DNA from: Microglena sp. YARC
Taxonomy: Eukaryota > Chlorophyta > Chlorophyceae > Chlamydomonadales > Chlamydomonadaceae
NCBI GenBank assembly: GCA_022414725.1
Contig: CM039464.1
Span: 12,574,968 to 12,638,967, forward strand
Length of the DNA stretch: 64,000 nt
Direction: 5' to 3'
Shown: positions 49,247 through 58,577 of the stretch, piece after piece
Layout of the letters: each line of letters begins with the position of its first letter
How positions within the stretch are numbered: the first letter of the stretch is position 1
The notes under the pieces: generated by a model
The model's input: the letters and a program-made list of their open reading frames with translations, nothing else
Told to the model about the DNA's origin: nothing
Database searches by the model: none
Translations under genes and position numbers: made by a program

Positions 49247-49815
49247 GAAGAATGCCGGAGGCTCACATCAATCCCTATTTTAAACGTGTTCACATGAACA
49301 CCTCTGAAAAGACTCTCCATCTCGGGAACAACAATTATTTCAACAAAAAATAAATACTGAAGAATGCCGGAGGCTCACATCAATCCCTATTTTAAACGTG
49401 TTCACATGAACACCTCTGAAAAGACTCTCCATCTCGGGAACAACAATTATTTCAACAAAAAATAAATACTGAAGAATGCCGGAGGCTCACATCAATCCCT
49501 ATTTTAAACGTGTTCACATGAACACCTCTGAAAAGACTCTCCATCTCGGGAACAACAATTATTTCAACAAAAAATAAATACTGAAGAATGCCGGAGGCTC
49601 ACATCAATCCCTATTTTAAACGTGTTCAGATGAACACCTCTGAAAAGACTCTCCATCTCGGGAACAACAATTATTTCAACAAAAAAATAAATACTGAAGA
49701 ATGCCGGAGGCTCACATCAATCCCTATTTTAAACGTGTTCACATGAACACCTCTGAAAAGACTCTCCATCTCGGGAACAACAATTATTTCAACAAAAAAT
49801 AAATACCGAAGAATG
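49247..49815. repeat. 112-bp satellite, five copies, derived from a transposase relic
   Basis: Five units of 112 bp (starts 49247, 49359, 49471, 49583, 49696), almost identical. The unit corresponds to two adjoining pieces of the family-B transposase relic at 15890-15985 (TTTAAACGTGTTCACATGAA and GGGAACAACAATTATTTCAA) in circularly permuted order. Confidence 0.9.
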
Positions 49816-49850
49816 ACAGATGCGATCAATTCAAAGGTTGAACCCCGCCG

Positions 49851-50204
49851 CATTCCACTGCCCCACTCCATGGGGCCCGCGGTTTCCCCTTTGCAATCCC
49901 GATAGAGTTGTCAAGCAGAAGCCTGCTTGAGACGACACATGGTCTTCAGGACCCCTTTAATATGCGTGGGAGCGAGTCAGCAGCTGAATTCCACTGCCCC
50001 ACTCCGTGCGTCCCGCGGTTTCCCCTTCACAATCCCGATAGAGTTGTCAAGCAGAAGCCTGCTTGAGACGACACGTGGTCTTCAGGACCCCTTTAATATG
50101 CGTGGGAGCGAGTCAGCAGCTGAATTCCACTGCCCCACTCCGTGGGTCCCGCGATTCCCCTTTCATAATCCCGACATAGTTCTCAAGCAGACTTCTGCTT
50201 GAGG
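49851..50204. repeat. Dispersed repeat with palindrome P, three tandem copies
   Basis: Three copies of about 133 bp, each with ATTCCACTGCCCCACTCC, CCCGCGGTTTCCCC and TCAAGCAGAAGCCTGCTTGA, linked by GGACCCCTTTAATATGCGTG. The third copy begins the segmental duplication shared with 43126. Confidence 0.85.
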
Positions 50205-50409
50205 TTTGTTTCTGTAGAGAGAGGAGAACGTTACACACTTAGCAAAACAATGCTGTTATTGTAGAGAGAGAGAGGGAACGTTACATCCATCTGGGGGAGA
50301 GGGGGGAACGTTACATACTCAGCAAAACAATGCCGAGACCTGTATGGATCAAAGTTGTTTACACTCGTTTTTATTAAAACAATAGTTTTTTAGTTGCTAA
50401 TCTGTCAAT

Positions 50410-50519
50410 GGGGTTGTAGCTCAGTGGTAGAGCGTGAGGTTAAGCCAATTTTCTTCATTCCTTGATCATGTCTCCCACTGAGCGATATATAAGATCCGGG
50501 TTCGAATCTCGGTACCTCT
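50410..50519 (+). tRNA. tRNA-like unit with possible intron, copy 2
   Basis: Same as 43424-43533 with two or three changes (AGCCAATTTTC for AGCCATTTTTC, ACCTCT for ACCTCC at the end). Duplicated together with the neighbouring gene. Confidence 0.4.
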
Positions 50520-50582
50520 AGTGTTTTGCCAAAGTTCCACCTTCAGTTAATCAAGTTACCTGAGTTAATTAATTTAACTAAG

Positions 50583-50924
50583 TTAGTCAATTTCCTGGCT
50601 GCGGATATCTTGACTGAAGACGCGTCCACCGCGATCCACAGCTGTCACGATCATACGACGAATTGTCACAGATCCAAGTGTTGTTCCGTCTTTCATGTCA
50701 ATGTTGATGAGATGCGGTAGCCAGGACGAAAGTCTACTCGCGCACATAGTGGCCTGCTGTATGGCTTTCAACACCTTGGCATTTCCAGTTTTGGCAGGGG
50801 CTTTGAGGATTTTCGTCTCCACCACGAAAAGTGTGTTGATAGCATGTGAGAATACAAGGGCGTCCCCGTTGGCGCGCTTGAAGCAGCCGTCATCGAAGAC
50901 GTACTCCACAGCGACGAGGAACAA
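50583..50924 (-). pseudogene. Truncated paralogue of the 191-residue hypothetical protein
   Basis: Keeps the C-terminal 113 residues (VEYVFDDGCFKRANGDALVF, TLFVVETKILKAPAKTGNAK, then to the identical end VFSQDIRSQEID). The N-terminal 80 residues are lost through the deletion at 50930. Small in-frame indels separate it from 43597-44172. Confidence 0.6.
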
Positions 50925-51129
50925 ACGTGAGATATTCGCGTGTGTATGGCTGTAATCTGTATGGATTTTGCGTTATTTGTAGATGGAAGAAAGGAAAGGA
51001 GGAGGGTGGTGTGCAAAGGACGCGCTAGGGAAGAGGATGAGGAGGAGAAGAAAAGAAAAATATGCAGGCTCGGGGCGAGGAGGTCCTTTTATGATGCCCG
51101 GCTATAGTACCTCCAGCAATACACAAGGA

Positions 51130-51400
51130 TTGGGGCATGTCTGGGGGGGGGGGGGGGCTGGGCACTACCTACTACGCAAAGCGCCGGTCCCTTTAATCTG
51201 AGTGAGTGATTGAGTGATGGAGGATGAAGAGGAGTCGTCGACATGTGTTCCGCCGTTTGCGTGTGTCAATGAGGGTCCTGCGTGTGCCATTCGGTGGTCG
51301 GTCTCTTGTGTCCTCCGATACATTCGACAGTGTTCCGCCGTTTGCGTGTGTCCTCCGATACATTCGACAGTGTTCCGCCGTTTGCGTGTGTACTCCGATG
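51130..51400. repeat. Poly-G run and TTCCGCCGTTTGCGTGTG repeats
   Basis: A 15-nt G run at 51142, then three units of TTCGACAGTGTTCCGCCGTT then TGCGTGTGTCCTCCGATACA. Member of the GCGCAAGCCGCC family in reverse. No gene. Confidence 0.75.
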
Positions 51401-51436
51401 GACAAGTCAGATCCGACAGGTGTTTCCGCGAGTCCG

Positions 51437-51524
51437 CAGCTGAGTTCCCCTGCCCCACTCCGTGGGTCCCGCGATTCCTCTTTCATGATCCCGAAATAGT
51501 TTGTTAAGCAGACGTCTGCTTGAG
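51437..51524. repeat. Dispersed repeat with palindrome P, copy 8
   Basis: CAGCTGAGTTCCCCTGCCCC and TTAAGCAGACGTCTGCTTGA. Followed by two GTGTAAACAAGTCAGA units at 51560 and 51610. Confidence 0.75.
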
Positions 51525-51648
51525 ACGACACGTGTCCCCATGCGCCCATGAAAGACTAGTGTAAACAAGTCAGATCCGACACGTGTTCCCCATGCGCCTC
51601 TAACCACGAGTGTAAACAAGTCAGAGCTTCATGACCCCTTTAATCTGA

Positions 51649-52209
51649 GTGAGTTTTAACTATATGTTACGTAATTGGAAGTTGAAACGCTATCTTGCGC
51701 TTATTCTGGACAACAAGTGGAAAGCTATACTTTATAAACAATCAATCAATATGATTGAAAAGTCTCTACTACTACCTATCTGCATCGCTACCTTCGCTTT
51801 TATTTACATAGCTCGACTGAAGATTGAGCTTGATACTGAGTGCGCTCGAAATAAGGCAGATGCTGCTAGACTGAAGATTGAGCTTGAGACTGAGCGCGCT
51901 CGAAATAAGGCAGATGCTGCTCGACTGAATATTGAGCTTGAGACTGAGCACTCTCTAAAGAAGGCAGATGCTTCTCGAGTGAATAGTCTGGAGATTGAGC
52001 TTGAGACTGAGCGCGCTCGAAATAAGGCATATGTTGCTCGACTGAAGATTGAGACTGAGCGCGCAGAAGCACTTGAGAAGCAACTGAGGTACGAACTGTC
52101 AAGCATGACTGCCGAGCAATGGAATTCCCTGAACGATCATGACAGGCGTCTCAATGAGGATCTTTGCAAACAATACGGAATCCCCTTCCCCAACATTCAG
52201 GAGTCGTAG
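51649..52209 (+). CDS. Membrane-anchored coiled-coil protein, copy 1
   Basis: 186 residues, intact. After a short basic N-terminus (LRNWKLKRYLALILDNKWK) a hydrophobic segment SLLLPICIATFAFIYIA (about residues 39-55) should anchor it in a membrane. Then five copies of a 14-residue unit KIELETERARNKADAAR-L form a long charged coiled coil, and the protein ends with the conserved QWNSLNDHDRRLNEDL and CKQYGIPFPN. A broken paralogue lies at 20757-21260. The DNA repeat unit of 42 bp suggests expansion by slippage. Function unknown. Confidence 0.65.
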   Translation: MSFNYMLRNWKLKRYLALILDNKWKAILYKQSINMIEKSLLLPICIATFAFIYIARLKIELDTECARNKADAARLKIELETERARNKADAARLNIELETEHSLKKADASRVNSLEIELETERARNKAYVARLKIETERAEALEKQLRYELSSMTAEQWNSLNDHDRRLNEDLCKQYGIPFPNIQES

Positions 52210-52337
52210 CTCAGTAGCATTACGAGTTGAGTGACGGGTTGAGCAACCCATCACAGCAAGGGGGATAAAACAACACCAGTCATCTCAAAAGAAACCGTGT
52301 GGTCTCAAACAGGCTTAAGACGGGCACCGAGGACTAC

Positions 52338-52805
52338 TTACTTTGGCCTTGCTACGGCCAGTAAGACCTTGCCCCCTAACCTGCTCCCGGTCATGGCGTA
52401 GAAAACGAATGACCAACCCCTTGTGAGAATTAGGTGCGCTCCTCCCAAACGGTGCGCATCATCATGCGAGTCGAGGAGTGTGTACCTTGCAGCACCGGGT
52501 GTGTGTGACAAAATGTTGACTGCCTCCTTCAGCATCTCAAAGACCGACGCTGTATAAATTGATCCGTTGGGTAAATGTAGGCAATGCAACCATACTGCGG
52601 TGCACTCCCACATATCGTCATCGAATGTAACAGGGTCCACGTACTTGAAGCGAAGTCTTGGCTCGATACTAGAGATGTTGCACCAAAGCCTATCGGCTCC
52701 CGGCCTCAACCAACCTCGTAGACGCGGCATTTGCTTGCGCTCACCACGGAATTCGATCATAAGGCGGCCCTGTGCCATGTCCTGTGGTGTATCAGTCATT
52801 TCCAT
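52338..52805 (-). CDS. Hypothetical protein, 155 residues
   Basis: Frame starting MEMTDTPQDMAQGRLMIEFR; beta/alpha mixture with FKYVDPVTFDDDMWECTAVW, LPNGSIYTASVFEMLKEAVN and RGWSFVFYAMTGSRLGGKVL. The TTG/GAT microsatellite at 52818-52868 is just upstream. No family recognised and no second copy here, so moderate to low confidence. Confidence 0.4.
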   Translation of the reverse strand: MEMTDTPQDMAQGRLMIEFRGERKQMPRLRGWLRPGADRLWCNISSIEPRLRFKYVDPVTFDDDMWECTAVWLHCLHLPNGSIYTASVFEMLKEAVNILSHTPGAARYTLLDSHDDAHRLGGAHLILTRGWSFVFYAMTGSRLGGKVLLAVARPK

Positions 52806-53247
52806 GACAGCGACGGTATTGTTGTTGTTGTTGTTGATGTTGATGTTGATGTTGATGTTGATGTTGACACATGGTCATGTATTTATGTCATGATCTCCAG
52901 CATTGTTGATGTATTATGTCATGATCTCCCTCATGCAGTCCATTACACCCCCATACAACCTCATGCACACCTGTGCACCCTCCTCACCCCATGCAATCCC
53001 CCGCATGGCACCCCTGGTAGCCTCTAGCTGGCCTGTGAGCCAAGATAGGTACCAACCCTGGCCATTCAGACAAGCATTACGATCGCACCTCTTGATGCAC
53101 CTTCCGATGCGTCGCGGGTGGCTGCGCCTTCACTGAAGCCTGCAAACTGCAAATGTTTAAGGGAAGCCCCCAACTTCAGCAAGCCATATCTTTGCCGAAA
53201 CTCAATTAAATGATATGATTCAAAAAGCTTGGCCAACAGAATCGACC

Positions 53248-53442
53248 TCACTGAACGCACCTGTCGCACCCAGACTTTGGAAAAAACAATGGAGAGCCTT
53301 GATTCCGACTTGATTCCGACACGCTAGCCTGCTTTTGCTGATCTGAAGAAGCACTTGGGGGCTTGCAAGAGTTGTCTTCGAGCTTCGATGGACTGTACTT
53401 AGTCGTGGCCAAGGCCCCCTTAAAAGTATTGAGTGTAGCCAT
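53248..53442 (-). CDS. Possible first exon or small hypothetical protein
   Basis: From ATG 53442: MATLNTFKGALATTKYSPSK, then a Ser/Gln-rich stretch and SPLFFPKSGCDRCVQ. A GTGCGTTC after GACAG near 53266 could be a splice donor. Little else supports it. Confidence 0.25.
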   Translation of the reverse strand: MATLNTFKGALATTKYSPSKLEDNSCKPPSASSDQQKQASVSESSRNQGSPLFFPKSGCDRCVQ

Positions 53443-53539
53443 TGTACGGCTGTAATCTGTACGGATTTTGCATTGCTTACACTCGTTTTTTGAGGCGCAC
53501 ACGAAACCCTTGTCGTCGACTAAAGCCGCATGATGAGAT

Positions 53540-53766
53540 GGGGTAGTGTAGCTGGGCCCTATTCAAGCGCACTCTCGAAAGTACCGACAAAAGAACGATA
53601 CGGAGTCTGCTGGATGTAGAGCCGTGATCTAAAAAAAGAACCACGATATTCTCGTTAACATCTTGCAATTTGTTGATTCAAAATCGTATTGGTGTTCCAC
53701 TGCCCCGTGGATTTCTAAGGTGTGCCGTACACGAAGCGGTTTCATTTTAGTATTCCGTTGACTGTA
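53540..53766 (+). mobile_element. Family-A element remnant (right half)
   Basis: Matches the right half of A2 (GAAAGTACCGACAAAAGAAC, TTGTTGATTCAAAATCGTAT, CACTGCCCCGTGG) and ends with the terminal repeat TTCATTTTAGTATTCCGTTG then ACTG and TA. The left end is missing and a segment including half of the hairpin is deleted. Confidence 0.7.
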
Positions 53767-53969
53767 GATGACAACACACTGCACGCAAAAGAATTGATCT
53801 CACAAAAACAACAAGGGCGCGCTAACCCATTCAAAGCAATAGCATGCCCCCCGATGCCAGGTCTGCATAAACAAGCATGGACCGTTTTTTTTGTAAATTT
53901 AATCTTACACTCCGCCAAGTAAATAAATGTTGCAAAATATTCACTACTATTTTGCTTAATGGGTTTAAG

Positions 53970-53985
53970 TAAATCAGGCCAAAAA
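53970..53985 (+). promoter_or_regulatory. Shared upstream motif, copy 3 (TCAGGCCA)
   Basis: GTAAATCAGGCCAAAAAACA lies about 45 nt before ATG 54022, as before 32080 and 18451. Confidence 0.4.
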
Positions 53986-54021
53986 ACATAAGGCGATGAT
54001 AATTCTAAAAGAAAAACTAAG

Positions 54022-54384
54022 ATGAACGCTTGTCGCTTGGTTATTCAGGCATCCACTCACCCCGTGTCTGATATAGATAGAGTTGTTTCGCGTCAAGACT
54101 GCTACATACATGTCGATCTGAACAGGGAGATATGTGAAGACTTCAACGAAATAAAAGTTGATTTACCTTACATGCAAACAACTAGAGAACCAGGGAGATT
54201 GCTGGTGTTCAAAGAAAATGATTTCTTGCATGCAATTAATAACATGAGTCAAACGTCTCCACATAGTATCGAAAAAGCCCTCCGATTTGCTATCATATTC
54301 GGACTACATTCAACTGAGCTGCACTTTCTTAGAATTTGCAGTAAACATAAACTGCACTTGAACAAGTATCTATTTACCGATTAA
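54022..54384 (+). CDS. Orphan protein family 2, copy 2
   Basis: 120 residues, intact; paralogue of 32080-32445 with changes over the whole length. Conserved core: DRVVSRQDCY, REICEDFNEIKVDLPYMQTT, EPGRLLVFKENDFLHAINNM and the end KHKLHLNKYLFTD. No known domain. A family-A remnant lies just upstream at 53540-53766, and a terminal-repeat fragment (CGGAATACTAAAATGAAAC) at 54453 just downstream, so the gene sits between two transposon ends. Confidence 0.65.
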   Translation: MNACRLVIQASTHPVSDIDRVVSRQDCYIHVDLNREICEDFNEIKVDLPYMQTTREPGRLLVFKENDFLHAINNMSQTSPHSIEKALRFAIIFGLHSTELHFLRICSKHKLHLNKYLFTD

Positions 54385-54542
54385 TAAGCAAATATTAAAT
54401 GAAGGAAAAACCACAGGGCCTTTGTAGAATTCGGCGGCTGAATGCCACTCGACGGAATACTAAAATGAAACCGCTAAAATGAAATCCCTCTGCACCGCTA
54501 CACGGTGCCCGCGCTCCTCCCTTCAGAAATTCACTAGGGTTG

Positions 54543-54562
54543 TCAAGCAGAAGCCTGCTTGA
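54543..54562. repeat. Dispersed palindrome P, copy 9
   Basis: TCAAGCAGAAGCCTGCTTGA after CCGCGCTCCTCCCTTC; followed by TACACACGACTTTAAT. A similar copy is at 57395. Confidence 0.75.
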
Positions 54563-54737
54563 TACACACGACTTTAATTTAATTCTGCGATTTTTTATCG
54601 ACTTTTTAGGGTGAAACTAACCTTTTGTTTTCAAAATAGGAGGCCTGAGCATCTTCCTCATCCGGTGATACCAGGAGGCAAAGTAGTACCATTCCCTATT
54701 AATCCAATTATCATGTACAACTCCATGACGCAATGGA

Positions 54738-57286
54738 TCAACCCCATGCCTGCCTTCCAATCCCTCCCTGCACCAGAGCGGAATGGCCACTTGGTTGAAT
54801 GACGATATTGCACCAAGTCGATATCGTGATCACAGCATTGCGCTCCTCTCTGTTGAAGTCTGTCATGCAATGCGTGTGAAGGACTTGCAGGGCAGTCTGA
54901 AGCACCGATTTCTCCGTTGAGTTGATGACCCACCTGGGTACAATCACAATCACAAGCGTTGTGTGTTATACTAATGATGTTGTCTAGGTTGTTCAAATGG
55001 CTATAGAGACAACAAAGCAAATCATACCTGTTGTTGTTTCGCAGCAGGGCTACGGCAGCTTCAACAGCCGCATGCGCCACCCGCACTGCCTCATCAGTAT
55101 CAGCTTGGATAACACTCCGGAGAGTGGACTTTGTGTGTGCAGCACGCCAATCTATAAATGCGGAGACGAGAATAATATTACAAAAGACTGGGGAACCATA
55201 AAGGGACACCAGCGGAGGAAAGGGGCGGTAGCCTGGAACCTGATCAGGGCACAGGCTAGACAGCGCGTGTCAGAAGAACCGATGACGCAGTCAACATGAA
55301 GTCGTCACAGTGTCATGAAGAATGACACAGTCTACGGGAAGCTGACATAGTACTGTCAGGACCGATAGTTCTAAGGGAGTACACAAGGAGTCACCAAGAC
55401 ATAAAACAAGCGAGAGCACCGCTTTTCATGCTGATACTCCACCTATGACGCAGGTGACATACAATACTAGTACTCCACCTATGGCACTGGGGACATAGAA
55501 CCATAAACTGGTAGCAAACAAAAATTATTAAGGAACGGCGGAAAAAGAGGAAACCAGAAGAAAGCCTTGTCTAAAATAAAAGGATGAGAAAGGATGAACC
55601 AAAAACCACTGTAGTACTCCGAAAATGTAGCAGCAAAAAACTTGGGTCATACCGAGCTGAGACCCAAATGGAAATGTAACCATCCATGGTAAGCGCAAAA
55701 ATACTATTCATTCAGAATAGTAGGCACCAAACCAGAAAATCACAGGGAGGCCAAACAGAAATCAATCCTAATACCAAAGGAAGGGGAACAACGGTGACTG
55801 AAAGAACCGAGAACTTAACCTAAAGAGAAGACTGAAAAAATCGTATATCAAAGTTGGGGAACAACGGTATAGAAAACTCGATCCGGGAATAGGCACCTAA
55901 CGCCAATCAATGATAACCAAAGAGACGGATTGAAATATCGTGTGAGAGCAGCACACGAGAGAATCTAAGCATAAAGGACGCAGACAAGAGGACACTAAAG
56001 ACTACGATGGAAAAAAAAGTCGATGGAAAAATCCACTACCTTAAAAACTATTCTTAGCATAGAATTCATGACTAGGTTGGGATGAAAAAACCATGATGAA
56101 CTGGTTTCTCACTCAAAGATGGAAGTAAGAAGATTTATGAAAGTTAATTATCGTAAACCCCCAGCTACGGCACTGACGAAAAACATTCTAGGAGGTGGGT
56201 ATCGCACCGCAAAGAACTTGTACACGCAAGACAAACCAAGCGCCTAACCACAAGCAAACCAAACCTGCAGCAACTGAAAATCCAAAGGATGCGGAGAGAA
56301 ATTTCAAGAAACTTGTAACCAACAAAGGAAACACAGTTCAATCAACAATAGAAGGGTAGATGTATAACCATAGTACATAAAACCTATTGTCCACCTGAAA
56401 AATAGTAAACGCAATAGGTTAGCGACGTCAAGGACGCGAGCAGACGAAGACGGGGTATCTCCACCGATGTCCAGGCTAGTCGCCGACTTGAGTCTGCATG
56501 TCACAGTCATCTACGACAGACGGGAGGAGGCGACAGACGGCAGGGGAGGAAAAGGAAGAGAAGATGGAGGAATGACCGGGGGGGGTTACTTCCACGATGG
56601 CGGAAGGACTCTCATGACCGCTAGCAGAGGCAGCTGGTGCACAAACGTCTAGCCAATCATCAAGAGGAGCCGTTCCTCCGTTGGAAGGATTGGTCGCAGC
56701 CATCGCTGAGAATGATACTGCGCATCCCGCGCGTCCAGGAAAGACCATCCATGTCATGGAGTTTCTCATAATGGCGGGAGGTCCTCGCGGAAGTTGCATC
56801 GCAAAGCAGTGGTAGTAAATGAAGGGCCGTATAACCTATCAGCTTGGATAACACTCCGGAGAGTGGACTTTGTGTGTGCAGCACGCCAATCTATAAATGC
56901 GGAGACGAGAATAATATTACAAAAGACTGGGGAACCATAAAGGGACACCAGCGGAGGAAAGGGGCGGTAGCCTGGAACCTGATCAGGGCACAGGCTAGAC
57001 AGCGCGTGTCAGAAGAACCGATGACGCAGTCAACAGGAAGTCGTCACAGTGTCATGAAGAATGACACAGTCTACGGGAAGCTGACATAGTACTGTCAGGA
57101 CCGATAGTTCTAAGGGAGTACACAAGGAGTCACCAAGACATAAAACAAGCGAGAGCACCGCTTTTCATGCTGATAATCAGCTCGCTCAGCAGTTTGGACA
57201 AGTGTAGCCAATGCAGCATTCTTGTGTGGCCCTCCGTCAGCGATGATTCTGCCTAGCTGAGCTGGTGATGTATTAGTGAAGTCCAT
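54738..57286 (-). CDS. Host gene whose exon is split by an LTR element
   Basis: Minus strand. An exon after TTTTTCATGCACAG (57296) contains a possible start at 57286 (MDFTNTSPAQLGRIIADGGP) and runs to the insertion at 57175. It resumes at 55097 after the 5-bp target duplication, continuing (A)DEAVRVAHAAVEAAVALLRN to a GTATGATT donor at 55027. A 94-nt intron ends in TACCCAG at 54934; the next exon reads RWVINSTEKSVLQTALQVLH and ends at TGA near 54738. Both junctions keep the frame, which supports the model. Helical composition; no family recognised. The element must disrupt it unless spliced out. Confidence 0.6.
55098..55436 (-). repeat. LTR, lower-coordinate copy
   Basis: 339 bp starting TATCAGCTTGGATAACACTC and ending TTTTCATGCTGATA; nearly identical to 56837-57175. 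Confidence 0.9.
55437..56836. other. Internal region of the LTR element, no gene seen
   Basis: 1400 bp, A-rich on the plus strand. Starts with a duplicated TACTCCACCTATG at 55435 and 55472. A minus-strand frame of about 107 codons (56476-56799) has no recognisable retroviral motif. Probably a packaging and template region only. Confidence 0.5.
56837..57175 (-). repeat. LTR, higher-coordinate copy
   Basis: 339 bp, same ends as the other copy, followed directly by the target duplication ATCAG. Confidence 0.9.
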
Positions 57287-57394
57287 GCTTATTATCTGTG
57301 CATGAAAAAATGAAAGCAGTTCTGACAAACAAGATACTGTGTACACAATTATAGGCTTTAAGTAATACCGCGATCTCTACATCCACTAGGGTTG

Positions 57395-57414
57395 TCAAGC
57401 AGAAGCCTGCTTGA
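57395..57414. repeat. Dispersed palindrome P, copy 10
   Basis: TCAAGCAGAAGCCTGCTTGA followed by TACACACGGCTT, the same context as 54543. Confidence 0.75.
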
Positions 57415-57756
57415 TACACACGGCTTCTTTTGAGTACCGGACCACAGTGAATGCGGTTGCGTAAGACTCAATGCGGCTTTAATCGACGACAAGTGTTTCG
57501 TGTGCGCTTCGAAAAACGAGTGTAAACCACGCAAAATCCATACAGATTACAGCCATACAAAACTCGAATATCTCTCTGTCGAACTGCGACTCATTCAATG
57601 CGCGCTAACAAACCAGAATTCGCCCCCGTACAGACAGTTTTAGGATAGATCCAAATTAGATTTGTGTTAGATGTACATCGGATTTGTGTTAGATACGTGT
57701 CGGTATCACACCGTGCGCGACACCCGATGCGGTGAGATGACATTTTAGAAATTCAG

Positions 57757-57829
57757 GCCAAAATGGCTAAATGGTAGAGTATCCGCCCTTGACCGAAGGA
57801 GATGCCGGGTTCGAACCCCGTCGGGAGCG
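57757..57829 (+). tRNA. tRNA-like sequence, probably SINE or pseudogene
   Basis: An A-box-like GGCTAAATGGTAGAGT and a perfect B box GGGTTCGAACCCC are spaced as in a tRNA, with CCTTGACCGAAGG between forming a short stem. The 5' acceptor strand does not pair with CGGGAGC at the 3' side, so it is not a normal tRNA. Confidence 0.35.
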
Positions 57830-58199
57830 TTTCGGTTCTCACGGTGGCCGTCAACCGTATGAAACGTGACTGGTTCTAGCCTCGTTGCCACCCACGAGCA
57901 AGGTGAGCTTACGAACCGGTGTCGATAAAACCACGTCCTTGGTAGGGTCAACTGTCCCCGGCACTGTGACTTACTTGGATGTTCTAATTTTCAATTTTCA
58001 TTTTTGTAGACAGAGAGAAAGAGAGGCTCCGTGGTCTTTTTGACCAGTCCATTAATTATAATCCAGAGGCTGTCGGGATTTGGGGGTAAGTTAGCTAAGC
58101 GTAATTGCTCCTCAACTGTTACTTGGAGGGAGTCTGCTGATCTTCACCTGGATAAGTCATTAAACTGTCTAATCCGCCTAGAGTGCTCCCTAGTTTCCG

Positions 58200-58394
58200 T
58201 GGGTATCGCATGGTGGTGGTGGTGGTGTGTGTGTGTGTGTGGGGTGGGGTGGGGGGCTGGACAAGTCTTTAAACTGTCTATTCGCCTAGCGTGCTCCCTA
58301 GTTTCCGTGGGTATCGCACGAGGGGGGGGGGCTGAACAAGTCTTTAAACTGTATAATCCGCCTAGCATGCTCCCTAGTTTCTGTGGGTATCGCA

Positions 58395-58440
<46 letters not shown>
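58200..58440. repeat. GT and poly-G tracts with a triplicated 80-bp unit
   Basis: CAAGTCTTTAAACTGTATAA, CGCCTAGCATGCTCCCTAG and TTTCTGTGGGTATCGCACG occur three times, each followed by a longer G run; the last is 44 G (58397-58440). Slippage-prone. Confidence 0.9.
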
Positions 58441-58577
58441 CTTGGAAGTAGAAGATGGTGAGCCGCCTAGTGTTGGCTGAAAAACCACGTAACAAGTAAC
58501 GTTCGCATTCCTAATCTTGGCTTATGAACTGCACTTACACGCATTTGGTCAACATCACATTATTTGCCGGTCCCTAA

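Larger units (their letters stand above)
50110..51060. repeat. Segmental duplication, right copy
   Basis: Matches 43130-44390 with a deletion of about 300 bp that joins AACAAACGTGA to GATATTCGCG; short GTGA/GAGA homology lies at the junction. Sequence identity is well above 95% outside the gap. Confidence 0.85.
55098..57175 (-). mobile_element. Young LTR retroelement, non-coding, inserted in an exon
   Basis: Two direct repeats of exactly 339 bp (55098-55436, 56837-57175) enclose 1400 bp. The repeats begin TATCAGC and end GCTGATA, a 7-bp terminal inverted repeat in place of the usual TG..CA. Flanking target duplication ATCAG (55093-55097, 57176-57180). I saw one difference between the LTRs (ACATGAAG at 55295 versus ACAGGAAG), so insertion is recent. 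The internal part has no gag or pol that I can see; it is a short non-autonomous type. Confidence 0.85.

Noticed and set aside
55098..57175. TATCAGC/GCTGATA ends as a DNA transposon with terminal inverted repeats
   Set aside because: The 339-bp terminal sequences are direct, not inverted, repeats with a 5-bp target duplication, which fits an LTR element; the 7-bp inverted ends are just the LTR tips.
58031..58480. A Gly-rich 149-codon frame
   Set aside because: It reads through GT and poly-G simple repeats; no evidence of a gene.
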